Shown in pieces: positions 17,402-28,035 of a DNA stretch of 64,000 nucleotides. Both the position numbers and the translations under genes were made by a program. Position 1 is the stretch's first letter. Every line of letters starts with the position of its first letter. The notes under the pieces were generated by a model that saw only the letters and a list, made by a program, of their open reading frames with translations, searched no databases and was not told the origin of the DNA. The stretch comes from Klebsiella variicola (GTDB lineage Bacteria > Pseudomonadota > Gammaproteobacteria > Enterobacterales > Enterobacteriaceae): assembly GCF_000828055.2 (NCBI RefSeq), contig NZ_CP010523.2, positions 1,612,001 to 1,676,000 of the forward strand, given 5' to 3'.

Positions 17402-18340
17402 ATGAGCAGACGTGTAGCAACGATTACGTTAAACCCGGCGTACGATCTGGTGGGGTTCACCCCGGAGATTGAACGCGGTGAAGTGAACCTGGTGCGCACC
17501 ACCGGCCTGCATGCCGCCGGGAAAGGCATCAACGTGGCGAAAGTGCTGAAAGATCTCGGCATTGATGTCACCGTCGGCGGCTTCCTGGGCAAAGACAACC
17601 AGGATGGCTTTCAGCAACTGTTCAGCGAGCTGGGGATCGCCAACCGTTTCCAGGTGGTGCAGGGTCGGACCCGTATCAACGTTAAGCTGACGGAAAAAGA
17701 TGGCGAAGTGACGGATTTCAACTTCTCCGGCTTTGAAGTCACCCCGGGCGACTGGGAACGCTTCGTCAACGACTCCCTGAGCTGGCTCGGGCAGTTCGAT
17801 ATGGTCTGCGTCAGCGGCAGCCTGCCGTCCGGCGTCAGCCCGGAGGCCTTCACCGACTGGATGACCCGTCTGCGCAGCCAGTGCCCATGCATTATTTTCG
17901 ACAGCAGCCGCGAAGCGCTGGTTGCCGGACTGAAAGCGGCGCCATGGCTGGTGAAACCGAACCGTCGCGAGCTGGAGATCTGGGCCGGGCGTAAGCTGCC
18001 GGAGATGAAAGATGTTATCGAAGCCGCCCATGCGCTGCGCGAGCAGGGTATCGCCCACGTGGTGATTTCCCTGGGTGAAGAGGGCGCGCTGTGGGTGAAC
18101 GCCTCCGGTGAGTGGATTGCCAAACCGCCTTCAGTGGAAGTGGTCAGCACCGTCGGCGCCGGCGATTCGATGGTTGGCGGCCTGATTTACGGCCTGCTGA
18201 TGCGTGAATCCAGCGAGCATACCCTGCGCCTGGCGACTGCCGTCGCTGCCCTGGCCGTCAGCCAGAGCAACGTGGGTATTACCGACCGTACCCAGTTGGC
18301 CGCGATGATGGCGCGCGTCGACTTACAACCCTTTAATTGA
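17402..18340 (+). CDS. fruK: 1-phosphofructokinase FruK
   Basis: 312-residue PfkB-family kinase converting fructose 1-phosphate to fructose 1,6-bisphosphate. The N-terminal sugar-binding motif GLHAAGKGINVAKVL (35-49) and the C-terminal signature with anion hole VGAGDSMVGG (251-260; base Asp255) are intact. It begins directly at the fruB stop, giving translational coupling, and is followed by fruA after 16 bp. By consuming fructose 1-phosphate it also tunes Cra activity. Confidence 0.97.
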   Translation: MSRRVATITLNPAYDLVGFTPEIERGEVNLVRTTGLHAAGKGINVAKVLKDLGIDVTVGGFLGKDNQDGFQQLFSELGIANRFQVVQGRTRINVKLTEKDGEVTDFNFSGFEVTPGDWERFVNDSLSWLGQFDMVCVSGSLPSGVSPEAFTDWMTRLRSQCPCIIFDSSREALVAGLKAAPWLVKPNRRELEIWAGRKLPEMKDVIEAAHALREQGIAHVVISLGEEGALWVNASGEWIAKPPSVEVVSTVGAGDSMVGGLIYGLLMRESSEHTLRLATAVAALAVSQSNVGITDRTQLAAMMARVDLQPFN

Positions 18341-18356
18341 CAGCAGGAGAGGCATA

Positions 18357-20051
18357 ATGAAAACGCTGCTGATTATTGATGCCGGACTCGGACAGGCGCG
18401 CGCCTATATGGCGAAAACCCTGCTGGGAGCGGCAGCGCCTAAAGCGCACCTTGAACTGATTGATAACCCGAACGACGCCGAACTGGTGATTGTGCTGGGC
18501 GCGGCGCTGCCCACCGACAGCGCGCTGAACGGCAAACAGGTCTACCTTGGCGATATTAATCGCGCCGTGGCGCACCCGGAGCTGTTCCTCAGCGAAGCCA
18601 AAGGTCACGCAACGCCGTACGCGGCCCCTGCCGCTGCGGCAGCCCCGGCGGCTACCGGCGGACCGAAACGTATTGTCGCGGTCACGGCCTGCCCGACCGG
18701 CGTTGCTCATACCTTTATGGCGGCAGAAGCCATCGAAACCGAAGCCAAAAAACGCGGCTGGTGGGTGAAGGTGGAAACCCGCGGCTCCGTTGGGGCTGGC
18801 AATGCCATCACCCCGGAAGAGGTGGCCGAGGCGGATCTGGTGATCGTCGCTGCCGATATCGAGGTGGACCTGGCGAAATTCGCCGGTAAGCCAATGTATC
18901 GCACCACCACCGGTCTGGCGCTGAAGAAAACCGCCCAGGAGCTGGATAAAGCGGTGGCCGAAGCCAAACCGTACCAGCCGTCCGGTAAACCTCAGGCTGC
19001 TGGCGAAGGGAAAAAAGAGTCGGCGGGCGCCTACCGCCACCTGTTGACCGGCGTCTCCTACATGCTGCCGATGGTGGTGGCCGGGGGCCTGTGTATTGCG
19101 CTCTCCTTTGCCTTCGGGATCAAAGCGTTTGAAGTGAAAGACACCCTGGCGGCGGCGCTGATGCAGATCGGCGGCGGCTCGGCCTTCGCGCTGATGGTAC
19201 CGGTGCTGGCAGGCTTTATCGCCTTCTCCATTGCCGACCGTCCGGGCCTGACCCCGGGTCTTATCGGCGGTATGCTGGCGGTCAGCGGCGGCTCCGGCTT
19301 TATTGGCGGGATCATTGCTGGTTTCCTTGCCGGTTACGTGGCGAAAGCCATCAGCACGAAGCTGAAACTGCCGCAGAGTATGGAAGCGTTGAAGCCAATC
19401 CTGATCATTCCGCTGGTCTCCAGCCTGATCGTGGGTCTGGCGATGATCTACCTGATCGGTAAACCGGTAGCCGGTATTCTCGCCTGGCTGACCCACTGGC
19501 TGCAAACCATGGGCACCGCGAACGCGGTTCTGCTGGGCGCAATCCTCGGCGCGATGATGTGTACCGACATGGGCGGGCCAGTGAATAAAGCGGCTTATGC
19601 CTTTGGCGTGGGCCTGCTGAGTACCCAGACCTACGCGCCGATGGCGGCGATCATGGCGGCCGGTATGGTGCCTCCGCTGGCGATGGGTATCGCGACGCTG
19701 GTTGCCCGCAATAAGTTCGACAAAGGGCAGCGTGAAGGGGGGAAAGCCGCGCTGGTTCTCGGCCTGTGCTTTATCTCTGAAGGGGCGATTCCTTTTGCCG
19801 CCCGTGACCCGATGCGCGTGCTGCCTTGCTGCATCGTCGGCGGCGCGGTAACCGGCGCTATCTCGATGGCGATTGGCGCGAAACTGATGGCGCCGCACGG
19901 CGGTCTGTTTGTCCTGCTGATCCCGGGAGCGATTACGCCGGTGCTGGGCTACCTGCTGGCGATTGTTGCCGGGACGCTGGTGGCGGGCCTCTCCTACGCG
20001 GTGCTGAAACGCCCGGAAGCGCAGGTAGTGGACGTCGAAAAAGCGGCATAA
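18357..20051 (+). CDS. fruA: PTS fructose-specific EIIB'BC component FruA
   Basis: 564-residue membrane permease that phosphorylates fructose at C1 during import. A catalytically inactive EIIB' domain (1-88) is joined by an Ala/Pro-rich linker (89-100) to the EIIB domain with phosphorylated Cys112 in TACPTGVAHTF. The EIIC domain (about 225-550) has many membrane helices. AGGAG precedes the start and a strong terminator follows the gene. Length and cysteine position match E. coli FruA. Confidence 0.97.
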   Translation: MKTLLIIDAGLGQARAYMAKTLLGAAAPKAHLELIDNPNDAELVIVLGAALPTDSALNGKQVYLGDINRAVAHPELFLSEAKGHATPYAAPAAAAAPAATGGPKRIVAVTACPTGVAHTFMAAEAIETEAKKRGWWVKVETRGSVGAGNAITPEEVAEADLVIVAADIEVDLAKFAGKPMYRTTTGLALKKTAQELDKAVAEAKPYQPSGKPQAAGEGKKESAGAYRHLLTGVSYMLPMVVAGGLCIALSFAFGIKAFEVKDTLAAALMQIGGGSAFALMVPVLAGFIAFSIADRPGLTPGLIGGMLAVSGGSGFIGGIIAGFLAGYVAKAISTKLKLPQSMEALKPILIIPLVSSLIVGLAMIYLIGKPVAGILAWLTHWLQTMGTANAVLLGAILGAMMCTDMGGPVNKAAYAFGVGLLSTQTYAPMAAIMAAGMVPPLAMGIATLVARNKFDKGQREGGKAALVLGLCFISEGAIPFAARDPMRVLPCCIVGGAVTGAISMAIGAKLMAPHGGLFVLLIPGAITPVLGYLLAIVAGTLVAGLSYAVLKRPEAQVVDVEKAA

Positions 20052-20063
20052 TCTTACCGTAAT

Positions 20064-20094
20064 AAAAAAGGGCCGATTGTTCGGCCCTTTTTTT
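20064..20094. terminator. Bidirectional terminator between fruA and nfo
   Basis: GGGCCGA / TCGGCCC stem with TTGT loop, A-run before and T-run after, between converging genes. Confidence 0.92.
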
Positions 20095-20103
20095 GTCTCT
20101 GTT

Positions 20104-20958
20104 TTACGCCACTTCGGCGATCTGCTGTGCCCGCAGCCAGGCAATCTCTTCCGCCCAGATATCCGGGTTGATGGTTTCCAGAATCAGTGGAATGCCGTCG
20201 AAGCGGCTGTCCTGCATGATCCAGCGGAAGCAGTCGTGGCCAATGTTGCCTTCGCCAAGGCTATGGTGACGGTCAACGCGGCTGCCAAACGTACTCTTGG
20301 CATCATTCAGGTGCATGCCGCGCAGATACTGGAAGCCGACGATACGCTCGAAGTCGGCAAAGGTCTTCTCGCAGGCTTCGGCGCTGCGCAGGTCATAGCC
20401 GGCAGCGAACGCGTGGCAGGTATCGATGCAGACGCCGACGCGGGATTTATCTTCCACGCCGTCGATAATCGCCGCGAGGTGCTCGAACTTAAAGCCGAGG
20501 TTGCTGCCCTGGCCGGCGGTGTTTTCGATCACCGCGGTGACGCCTTCGGTCTTCGCCAGCGCGATATTGATCGATTCGGCGATGCGCGCCAGGCACGCCT
20601 CCTCCGGGATCTGCTGCAGATGACTGCCGGGGTGGAAGTTGAGCAGCGTCAGCCCCAGCTGCTGGCAGCGGGTCATCTCATCAATGAAGGCATCACGGGA
20701 TTTTTCCAGCGCCTCTTCCACCGGATGGCCGAGGTTAATCAGGTAGCTGTCGTGCGGCAGGATCTGCCCGGGGCCAAAGTGATACTTTTCGCAGGCGGCT
20801 TTGAATTCGGCGATGGTTTCGTCGTTGAGCGGCGCGGCGCGCCACTGGCGCTGGTTTTTGGTGAAGAGGGCGAAGGCGGTTGCTTCGATTTCGGCGGCGC
20901 GAATGGCGGCATTGGCCAGTCCACCTGAGGCGCTCACGTGCGCTCCTACGTATTTCAT
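20104..20958 (-). CDS. nfo: Endonuclease IV (Nfo)
   Basis: 284-residue AP endonuclease that cuts DNA 5' of abasic sites and removes 3'-blocking groups in base excision repair. It is a TIM barrel with three zinc ions; the ligand motifs seen include GAHVSASGG (5-13), [31 protein letters not shown] and HLNDAK with DRHHSLGEG, matching the family pattern. In E. coli it is SoxRS-induced; I did not identify a soxbox here. Full length. Confidence 0.97.
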   Translation of the reverse strand: MKYVGAHVSASGGLANAAIRAAEIEATAFALFTKNQRQWRAAPLNDETIAEFKAACEKYHFGPGQILPHDSYLINLGHPVEEALEKSRDAFIDEMTRCQQLGLTLLNFHPGSHLQQIPEEACLARIAESINIALAKTEGVTAVIENTAGQGSNLGFKFEHLAAIIDGVEDKSRVGVCIDTCHAFAAGYDLRSAEACEKTFADFERIVGFQYLRGMHLNDAKSTFGSRVDRHHSLGEGNIGHDCFRWIMQDSRFDGIPLILETINPDIWAEEIAWLRAQQIAEVA

Positions 20959-21029
20959 AAAAAAACTCCAGTTAAAGCCGCTGGGGGGTGGGTAATGATA
21001 GCGGCTTAACTGGAGAAAGATGTAGTGCT

Positions 21030-22079
21030 TTATGCCATCAGGCTGTGGATAGCGACGTTAATGACCCCGCCGCCGACAATCAACCAGACGAACAGCATCA
21101 GCGCCATCAGCAGCGGTTTCGCCCCGGCTTTTTTCAGCGCGCTGACGTGAGTGGTGACCCCGAGGGCGGCCATTGCCATCGCCAGCAGAACGGTATCCAG
21201 CGTCACCAGCATATCCACCACGGCTTTCGGCAGCAGATGGAAGGAGTTAAACACCGCCACCAGGATGAACATAATCGCGAACCACGGAATGGTGATTTTG
21301 CTTTTCTCGCCGTTGCCTGCCGGGGTCAGCTGTTTAACACGCGCCGCCAGGAACAGCAGGAACGGAGCCAGCATCATGACGCGCAGCATTTTGGCGATAA
21401 CCGCCGCGTTCTCGGCGTCCGGGCTGACTGCATGGCCGGCGGCAACCACCTGCGCCACTTCATGCATGGTGGAACCCATATAGATCCCGTAGGTCTCCGG
21501 AGTAAACCAGTGCGCCAGCAGCGGGTACATCGCCGGGTAGAGGAAGATGGCGATGGTACCGAAGATAACCACCGTGGCGACGGCGACCGTCACTTTACTG
21601 GCTTCGGCTTTGACCACCGGTTCGGTGGCGAGCACAGCCGCCGCGCCGCAGATGCTGCTGCCGGCGCCGATCAGCCAGCTGGTGTGTTTGTCGAGACCAA
21701 ACACTTTCTGGCCAAGGAAGCAGGCGATGAAAAAGGTACTGGAGAGCGTCAGAACGTCAATCAAAATACCGCTCACGCCGACGTCGGCAATCTGGGCGAA
21801 CGTCAGGCGGAAGCCGTAGAGGATGATCCCCAGGCGCAGCAGGTGCTGCTTGGCGAAGATCACCCCGCCGTCGCAGGGCTGCCAGATTTTCGGGTAGACC
21901 GTGTTGCCGACGACCATCCCGAACAGGATAGCGAGGGTCAGGGCGCTAAAGCCTGCGCCGGCGATGGCCGGGAAACTCCCGGCCCACAGGGCGGCGCCGG
22001 TCAGCGCGGCGGTCAGCGCCAGGCCTGGGACAAAATGCCACAGGGAACGATGTTTGGTGGGTAAAGTGAGTGCTGTCAT
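21030..22079 (-). CDS. yeiH: YeiH/UPF0324 inner-membrane transporter, putative sulfate/sulfite exporter family
   Basis: 349-residue integral membrane protein with about ten hydrophobic helices, of the UPF0324 (PSE) family. Conserved loops such as [14 protein letters not shown] (about 190-203) and the [17 protein letters not shown] segment are present. Divergent from the LysR regulator yeiE, which is probably its regulator; a perfect palindrome lies between them. Links of YeiE to sulfite response in enterobacteria make an anion-export role plausible, but substrate is not established here. Confidence 0.88.
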   Translation of the reverse strand: MTALTLPTKHRSLWHFVPGLALTAALTGAALWAGSFPAIAGAGFSALTLAILFGMVVGNTVYPKIWQPCDGGVIFAKQHLLRLGIILYGFRLTFAQIADVGVSGILIDVLTLSSTFFIACFLGQKVFGLDKHTSWLIGAGSSICGAAAVLATEPVVKAEASKVTVAVATVVIFGTIAIFLYPAMYPLLAHWFTPETYGIYMGSTMHEVAQVVAAGHAVSPDAENAAVIAKMLRVMMLAPFLLFLAARVKQLTPAGNGEKSKITIPWFAIMFILVAVFNSFHLLPKAVVDMLVTLDTVLLAMAMAALGVTTHVSALKKAGAKPLLMALMLFVWLIVGGGVINVAIHSLMA

Positions 22080-22132
22080 AACCTTCTCCTTTGTCTGCCT
22101 AAAGGTTACGCCGCGCGCGGTTAAATATAAAA

Positions 22133-22154
22133 TTGATTATATGTTTATAATCAA
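22133..22154. promoter_or_regulatory. Perfect palindrome between yeiH and yeiE, candidate YeiE operator
   Basis: TTGATTATA and TATAATCAA form a perfect 9-bp inverted repeat around TGTT, 54 bp upstream of the yeiH start. The A+T-rich dyad suits a LysR-type regulator overlapping the yeiH promoter. Confidence 0.55.
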
Positions 22155-22344
22155 TCGTAATAAGTGGTTAAGGACCGCATCGTCGCTGACAAGGGGGCAG
22201 GGGAGCGATGCGGCGAAAGCGGGGCGGTTTCCCGGCAAGACGATGATTTTGTGACATAAGCGGATTTTCCTTCCTTCAGCCGCCTCGATTTGTGTCACCA
22301 TAGTAAGGAAGGTTATTCAGGTTGGATTACTAAACGGGTGGGTT

Positions 22345-23211
22345 ATGCATATTACGCTGCGGCAGTTGGAAGTGTTCGCCGAAGTCCATAAGAGTGGGTC
22401 AACCACTCAGGCGTCACAGATGCTGGCGCTTTCGCAATCTGCGGTCAGCGCCGCGCTGACCGATCTGGAAGGGCAGCTCGGCGTGCAGCTGTTTGACCGC
22501 GTCGGTAAACGACTGGTGGTGAATGAGCACGGACGGCTGCTGTACCCGCGTGCGCTGGCGCTACTGGAGCGGGCGCTGGAGATCGAACAGCTGTTTCGCG
22601 GCGATAACGGGGCGATCCGGGTCTACGCCAGCAGCACCATCGGCAACTATATTATGCCGGAGATCATCGCCCGTTATCGCCATGACTTCCCGGAACTGCC
22701 GGTGGAATTGAGCGTCGGCAACAGCCTGGATGTGATCAACGCCGTCGCCGACCTGCGGGTGGATTTCGGTCTGATTGAGGGGCCGTGCCATGCCGCCGAC
22801 ATCATTGCCGAGCCGTGGCTGGAAGATGAGCTGGTGGTGTTTGCTGCGCCTGATTCGCCGCTGCTGGCGGGGGAGGTGACCCTGCAGCAACTGGCTGAGG
22901 CGCCGTGGATCCTGCGCGAGCATGGGTCCGGTACCCGGGAGATTGTCGATTATGTACTGCTGTCGCATCTGCCGGCGTTTCATATGGGCATGGAGCTGGG
23001 CAATTCGGAGGCGATCAAGCACGCCGTCCGGCATGGCCTGGGCATCAGCTGTTTATCGCGCCGGGTGATTGCCGAACAGCTGGCCTCGGGCACGCTGGCG
23101 GAGCTGAAAGTGCCATTGCCCCGGCTGACGCGCACGCTGTGGCGGATCCATCATCGGCAGAAGCATATTTCCAAAGCATTACAACGTTTTCTGCAATATT
23201 GCCAGGTGTAG
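22345..23211 (+). CDS. yeiE: LysR-family regulator YeiE
   Basis: 288-residue transcription factor. An N-terminal winged HTH (residues about 3-62, [21 protein letters not shown]) is followed by an effector-binding domain (about 90-285). Sequence is close to E. coli YeiE. It is transcribed away from yeiH and upstream of lysP. YeiE homologs have been linked to sulfite sensing and flagellar or iron genes in other enterobacteria; which of these holds here cannot be read from the sequence. Confidence 0.92.
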   Translation: MHITLRQLEVFAEVHKSGSTTQASQMLALSQSAVSAALTDLEGQLGVQLFDRVGKRLVVNEHGRLLYPRALALLERALEIEQLFRGDNGAIRVYASSTIGNYIMPEIIARYRHDFPELPVELSVGNSLDVINAVADLRVDFGLIEGPCHAADIIAEPWLEDELVVFAAPDSPLLAGEVTLQQLAEAPWILREHGSGTREIVDYVLLSHLPAFHMGMELGNSEAIKHAVRHGLGISCLSRRVIAEQLASGTLAELKVPLPRLTRTLWRIHHRQKHISKALQRFLQYCQV

Positions 23212-23388
23212 CACCCGGTTTTTACGCCTCATAACGGGGGGAATTCGCTGGCAATTCCGCAGGTTAGTGCTTTACTAATAATTTGCGGGCGATCATGAAG
23301 CTCTCTTATAACTTTGCATTTGTACCGGATGGAACCCCGATCGTCTGCTACAATCGCGCCTCATTTTTTGGATGGATAGCATTATCAC

Positions 23389-24858
23389 ATGGTTTCGGAA
23401 ACTAAAACCACAGAAGCGCCCACGCTACGTCGTGAACTGAAGGCGCGCCACTTGACCATGATCGCCATTGGCGGTTCCATCGGTACGGGTCTTTTTGTTG
23501 CCTCTGGCGCAACCATTTCGCAAGCAGGTCCCGGCGGGGCGCTGCTGTCTTATATTCTGATCGGTTTGATGGTCTATTTCCTGATGACCAGCCTGGGCGA
23601 GCTGGCGGCGTTTATGCCGGTGTCCGGTTCCTTCGCCACCTACGGCCAGAATTATGTTGAAGAAGGCTTCGGCTTCGCGCTGGGCTGGAACTACTGGTAC
23701 AACTGGGCGGTGACGATCGCCGTTGACCTCGTGGCTTCGCAACTGGTGATGAGCTACTGGTTCCCTGATACCCCGGGCTGGATCTGGAGCGCCTTGTTCC
23801 TTGGCATTATGTTCCTGCTGAACTGGATCTCGGTGCGCGGCTTTGGCGAGGCGGAATACTGGTTCTCGCTGATCAAAGTCGCCACCGTCATTATCTTTAT
23901 TATTGTCGGCGTGATGATGATTGTCGGCATCTTCAAAGGGTCGCAGCCCACTGGCTGGAGCAACTGGGGGATCGCGGATGCGCCATTCGCCGGTGGTTTC
24001 TCGGCGATGATCGGCGTGGCGATGATTGTCGGCTTCTCCTTCCAGGGCACTGAGCTTATCGGCATCGCGGCCGGTGAGTCTGAGGATCCGGAGAAGAACA
24101 TCCCGCGCGCGGTGCGCCAGGTCTTCTGGCGTATCCTGCTGTTCTACGTTTTCGCCATTCTGATTATCAGCCTGATCATTCCGTACACCGACCCGAGCCT
24201 GCTGCGCAACGACGTGAAGGATATCTCCGTCAGCCCGTTCACGCTGGTCTTCCAGCATGCTGGTCTGCTGTCGGCGGCGGCGATCATGAACGCGGTTATC
24301 CTGACTGCCGTTCTGTCGGCCGGTAACTCCGGGATGTACGCTTCCACGCGTATGCTGTACACCCTGGCCTGCGACGGCAAAGCGCCGCGTATTTTCTCGA
24401 AGCTGTCGCGTGGCGGCGTGCCGCGCAACGCGCTGTACGCGACCACTGTTATCGCGGCGCTGTGCTTCCTGACGTCCATGTTCGGCAACCAGACGGTGTA
24501 CCTGTGGCTGCTGAACACCTCCGGGATGACCGGCTTTATCGCCTGGCTGGGTATTGCGATCAGCCACTATCGTTTCCGTCGCGGCTACGTCATGCAGGGT
24601 AACGATATTAATAATCTGCCGTATCGTTCCGGGTTCTTCCCGCTGGGGCCGATCTTCGCCTTCGTGCTGTGCCTTATCATCACCCTCGGACAGAACTACG
24701 AAGCGTTCCTCAAGGACACCATTGACTGGGGCGGCGTGGCGGCGACCTACATCGGTATTCCGCTGTTCCTCGTCATCTGGTTTGGTTACAAGCTGGCGAA
24801 AGGCACCCGCTTTGTTCGCTACAGCGAAATGACCTTCCCGGACCGCTTTAAGCGTTAA
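23389..24858 (+). CDS. lysP: Lysine-specific permease LysP
   Basis: 489-residue APC-family amino-acid/proton symporter importing L-lysine; in E. coli it also restrains the acid sensor CadC. Twelve membrane helices; the helix 1 motif IGGSIGTGLFVASG (about 27-40) and GFSFQGTELIGIAAGE in helix 6 form the substrate site of the family. Single-gene unit with a strong terminator. The 177-bp upstream gap holds its promoter; E. coli lysP is controlled by ArgP, not a riboswitch, and I saw no lysine-riboswitch fold. Confidence 0.96.
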   Translation: MVSETKTTEAPTLRRELKARHLTMIAIGGSIGTGLFVASGATISQAGPGGALLSYILIGLMVYFLMTSLGELAAFMPVSGSFATYGQNYVEEGFGFALGWNYWYNWAVTIAVDLVASQLVMSYWFPDTPGWIWSALFLGIMFLLNWISVRGFGEAEYWFSLIKVATVIIFIIVGVMMIVGIFKGSQPTGWSNWGIADAPFAGGFSAMIGVAMIVGFSFQGTELIGIAAGESEDPEKNIPRAVRQVFWRILLFYVFAILIISLIIPYTDPSLLRNDVKDISVSPFTLVFQHAGLLSAAAIMNAVILTAVLSAGNSGMYASTRMLYTLACDGKAPRIFSKLSRGGVPRNALYATTVIAALCFLTSMFGNQTVYLWLLNTSGMTGFIAWLGIAISHYRFRRGYVMQGNDINNLPYRSGFFPLGPIFAFVLCLIITLGQNYEAFLKDTIDWGGVAATYIGIPLFLVIWFGYKLAKGTRFVRYSEMTFPDRFKR

Positions 24859-24876
24859 TCTTCGCAATTGTGCGAT

Positions 24877-24905
24877 AAAAGCCCTCTGAAAAGAGGGCTT
24901 TTTTT
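24877..24905 (+). terminator. lysP terminator
   Basis: AGCCCTCT / AGAGGGCT stem with GAAA loop and a following T-run, 18 bp after the lysP stop. Confidence 0.92.
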
Positions 24906-24950
24906 ATGTCCGCACGGTTACAGCTTGACACAATTCTTCATAATTATATT

Positions 24951-24969
24951 GATAATCGTAATCATTATC
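24951..24969 (+). promoter_or_regulatory. Fur box upstream of cirA
   Basis: GATAATCGTAATCATTATC agrees with the 19-bp Fur consensus at 17 positions, and further GATAAT/ATTATC-like hexamers adjoin it. It lies about 190 bp upstream of the cirA start. Iron-dependent repression is expected. Confidence 0.85.
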
Positions 24970-25157
24970 TTTATCATTTTCGCCCATTACGGATGAAGCC
25001 ACTCCCCGTCTCTGCCATTGGGTCAGACTGACATCGGGCGACCAGCCACATCGACGAGAAAACAGCGCGAGCATGTCGCCGACAGAGCGACAGGCCGCCA
25101 GCGCGTGTGAGCAGCACCTTTTTGTTTGTTTGGTTGTACACCTCATGGAGATTTGGA

Positions 25158-27131
25158 ATGTTCAGGTTAAACCCTTTTATCCGGGCGGGATTGTCTGCGT
25201 CCGTCGTATCATTGGCGTTTCCGGCTCTCGCCGATGTAAATGAAGAAACGCTGGTGGTGACCGCCTCGGCCACTGAACAGAGCGTCAAAGACGCGCCGGC
25301 GAGCATCAGCGTCATCACCCAGCAGGATTTACAACGTAAGCCCGTCCAGAACCTGAAAGACGTACTGCGCGATGTCCCTGGGGTCCAGCTCACTAACGAA
25401 GGAGATAACCGCAAGGGCGTCAGCATTCGCGGTCTGAGCAGCAGCTATACCCTGATCCTCGTCGACGGGAAACGCGTCAACTCCCGCAACGCCGTCTTCC
25501 GCCACAATGACTTCGACCTGAACTGGATCCCGGTGGATGCCATCGAACGTATCGAGGTGGTGCGCGGCCCGATGTCCTCCCTTTACGGTTCCGATGCGCT
25601 CGGCGGCGTGGTCAACATTATTACCAAAAAAATCGGCCAGAAATGGACCGGGACGCTGAGCGCCGATACCACCATTCAGGAACACCGCGATCGCGGCGAT
25701 ACCTGGAACGGTCAGTTCTTCACCAGCGGTCCGCTGATCGACGGCGTGCTCGGGATGAAGGCCTACGGCAGCCTGGCAAAACGCGCCAAGGACGATCCGC
25801 AATCTTCCAGCAGCGCCACCGGCGAGACGCCGCGCATCGAGGGCTTCACCAGCCGCGATGGCAATGTTGAATTCGCCTGGACGCCGGGCGAAAACCATGA
25901 TTTTACGGCGGGCTATGGCTTTGACCGTCAGGATCGTGATTCCGATTCCCTTGACCGCAACCGCCTTGAGCGTGAGAACTACTCCCTGAGCCATAATGGC
26001 CGCTGGGATATGGGTAACAGCGAGCTCAAGTTCTACGGCGAAAAGGTGGATAACAAAAATCCGGGGCAGAACGGGACCATCACCTCGGAAAGCAATGCCA
26101 TCGACGGCAAGTATGTCCTGCCGCTGGACATGATTAACCAGCTGGTGACCTTCGGCGGCGAATGGCGCCACGATAAACTCAAAGATCCGGTCAACCTGAG
26201 CAGTGGCGGCCAGTCGACCTCCGCCAGTCAGTACGCCCTGTTTATCGAAGACGAATGGCGCATCATCGAGCCGCTGGCGCTGACCACCGGCATTCGTATG
26301 GACGACCATCAGACCTATGGCGATCACTGGAGCCCACGCGCCTATCTGGTGTATAACGCCACCGATACCGTCACCGTCAAAGGCGGCTGGGCGACGGCGT
26401 TTAAAGCCCCGTCGCTGCTGCAGCTTAACCCCGACTGGACCACCAACTCCTGCCGCGGGTCGTGCAGCATCATCGGTAACCCGGACCTGAAACCGGAAAC
26501 CAGTGAAAGCTTCGAGCTCGGTCTCTACTACCGTGGGGAAGAGGGCTGGCTGCAGGATGTTGAAGGCAGCATCACCACCTTCCAGAATAATGTCGACGAT
26601 ATGATCGATGTTCTGCGCACCTCCAGCGCCAGCGAAGCGCCGGGCTACCCGAACTTTGTCGGCTGGAAAACCGTCAACGGCAAGCGCGTGCCGATCTTCC
26701 GCTATTTCAACGTCAACAAAGCCCGCATCAAAGGGGTGGAGACGGAGGTGAAGATCCCGTTTGGCGATGAGTGGAAGCTGACGATGAACTACACCTACAA
26801 CGATGGCCGCGATCTGAGCAATGGCGGCGACAAACCGCTGCAGACGCTGCCGTTCCATACCGCCAACGGCACGCTTGACTGGAAACCGCTGGACGACTGG
26901 TCCTTCTACGTGACGGCCAACTATACCGGCCAGCAACGCGCGGTAAGCGCCACCGGCAAAACGCCGGGCGGCTACACCCTGTTTGACGTTGGCGCGGCAT
27001 GGCAGGTGACCAAAAACGTGAAACTGCGCTCCGGGGTGCAGAACGTGGGTGATAAAGATCTGAGCCGGGACGACTACAGCTATACCGAAGAGGGCCGTCG
27101 CTACTTTATGGCGGTGGATTATCGCTTCTGA
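25158..27131 (+). CDS. cirA: TonB-dependent catecholate siderophore receptor CirA
   Basis: 657-residue outer-membrane beta-barrel importing iron-catecholate breakdown products (and exploited by colicin I and cefiderocol-type drugs). The ATG at 25158 gives [11 protein letters not shown] as in E. coli, with GGAG upstream; the longer frame from 25107 is not needed. Signal peptide 1-26, TonB box ETLVVTA (30-36), plug domain (about 45-155) and 22-strand barrel ending in the outer-membrane signature YRF. Intact reading frame. A Fur box lies upstream. Confidence 0.97.
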   Translation: MFRLNPFIRAGLSASVVSLAFPALADVNEETLVVTASATEQSVKDAPASISVITQQDLQRKPVQNLKDVLRDVPGVQLTNEGDNRKGVSIRGLSSSYTLILVDGKRVNSRNAVFRHNDFDLNWIPVDAIERIEVVRGPMSSLYGSDALGGVVNIITKKIGQKWTGTLSADTTIQEHRDRGDTWNGQFFTSGPLIDGVLGMKAYGSLAKRAKDDPQSSSSATGETPRIEGFTSRDGNVEFAWTPGENHDFTAGYGFDRQDRDSDSLDRNRLERENYSLSHNGRWDMGNSELKFYGEKVDNKNPGQNGTITSESNAIDGKYVLPLDMINQLVTFGGEWRHDKLKDPVNLSSGGQSTSASQYALFIEDEWRIIEPLALTTGIRMDDHQTYGDHWSPRAYLVYNATDTVTVKGGWATAFKAPSLLQLNPDWTTNSCRGSCSIIGNPDLKPETSESFELGLYYRGEEGWLQDVEGSITTFQNNVDDMIDVLRTSSASEAPGYPNFVGWKTVNGKRVPIFRYFNVNKARIKGVETEVKIPFGDEWKLTMNYTYNDGRDLSNGGDKPLQTLPFHTANGTLDWKPLDDWSFYVTANYTGQQRAVSATGKTPGGYTLFDVGAAWQVTKNVKLRSGVQNVGDKDLSRDDYSYTEEGRRYFMAVDYRF

Positions 27132-27167
27132 TCGTCGGCACTAAAACGTGGCCTGCGGGCCTGAGCA

Positions 27168-27194
27168 TGCGCCGCGAAGCTGCTTCGCGGCGCA
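27168..27194. terminator. Long perfect hairpin between cirA and fghA
   Basis: TGCGCCGCGAAGC and GCTTCGCGGCGCA pair perfectly around one base (13-bp arms). It sits in the 70-bp gap between converging genes. No T-run follows, so it may end transcription weakly or protect mRNA ends. Confidence 0.6.
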
Positions 27195-27201
27195 GTGGCG
27201 T

Positions 27202-28035
27202 TTAGGCAAAGAGATGCTGCGCATGGAAGCGCAGATGGTCTTCAATAAACGAGGCAATGAAGTAATAGCTGTGGTCGTAGCCAGGCTGGATACGCAGCGT
27301 TAACGGCCAGGCCTTCTGGCGGGCGGTTTCCGCCAGTACGGCTGGCTGTAATTGCCCGGCGAGGAACGGATCGTTATCGCCCTGGTCGATCAGCGTCGGC
27401 ACGGCGTCAGCCGGCTGGCTGGCCTGCATCAGCGCGCAGCTGTCCCACGACTGCCATGTCGATTCATCCGCGCCCAGATAGGCGGTAAACGCTTTCTTGC
27501 CCCACGGCACCTGGCCGGGATTGACGATCGGCGCGAAGGCGGAGACGCTGGCGTAGCGGCCCGGATTTTTGAGCGCCATTACCAGCGCGCCGTGACCGCC
27601 CATCGAATGGCCGCTGATGGCGCAGCGTTCGCCGACGCTAAACTCGCTACGGATCAGCGCGGGCAGTTCATCGCGCAGATAATCATACATCCGATAGTGC
27701 GCCGCCCACGGCGCCTCGGTGGCATTCAGGTAGAAGCCGGCGCCTTGCCCCAGATCGTATCCATCATCGTTGGCGACCTCATCACCGCGCGGGCTGGTAT
27801 CCGGCATCACCAGCGCGATGCCCAGCTCAGCGGCAATGCGCTGGGCGCCCGCCTTGGTGGTAAAGTTTTCGTCGTTACAGGTTAGCCCGGACAGCCAGTA
27901 CAGTACCGGCGGCGGCGTTTCGCGCTCAGGCGGTAAAAAAATGCTGAACGTCATGGCGCAGTTCAGGACAGGGGAGTGATGACGCCAGCGTTGTTGCCGA
28001 CCGTCAAAACAGCGATGCTCTTCAAGCAGTTCCAT
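27202..28035 (-). CDS. yeiG: S-formylglutathione hydrolase (YeiG type)
   Basis: 277-residue serine esterase that hydrolyses S-formylglutathione to formate and glutathione in formaldehyde detoxification. I start at 28035 ([12 protein letters not shown]) because AGGAG precedes it and E. coli YeiG begins there; the open frame extends 39 bp further. The nucleophile lies in [10 protein letters not shown] (about 146-155), the acid in DQGDND and the base in GYDHSYYF near the end. Unlike frmB it is not next to a formaldehyde dehydrogenase. Confidence 0.93.
   Translation of the reverse strand: MELLEEHRCFDGRQQRWRHHSPVLNCAMTFSIFLPPERETPPPVLYWLSGLTCNDENFTTKAGAQRIAAELGIALVMPDTSPRGDEVANDDGYDLGQGAGFYLNATEAPWAAHYRMYDYLRDELPALIRSEFSVGERCAISGHSMGGHGALVMALKNPGRYASVSAFAPIVNPGQVPWGKKAFTAYLGADESTWQSWDSCALMQASQPADAVPTLIDQGDNDPFLAGQLQPAVLAETARQKAWPLTLRIQPGYDHSYYFIASFIEDHLRFHAQHLFA

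Noticed and set aside
18333-20144. 603-codon open frame antisense to fruA
   Set aside because: It is a shadow of the GC-rich fruA frame: composition is His/Arg/Gln-rich with no domain, and fruA is certain.
23212-23388. Lysine riboswitch upstream of lysP
   Set aside because: The 177-bp gap is short and I cannot trace the five-helix lysine aptamer or an attached terminator; E. coli lysP has none.
25329-26936. 535-codon open frame antisense to cirA
   Set aside because: Mirror of the cirA coding frame; no recognisable domain or ribosome-binding site.
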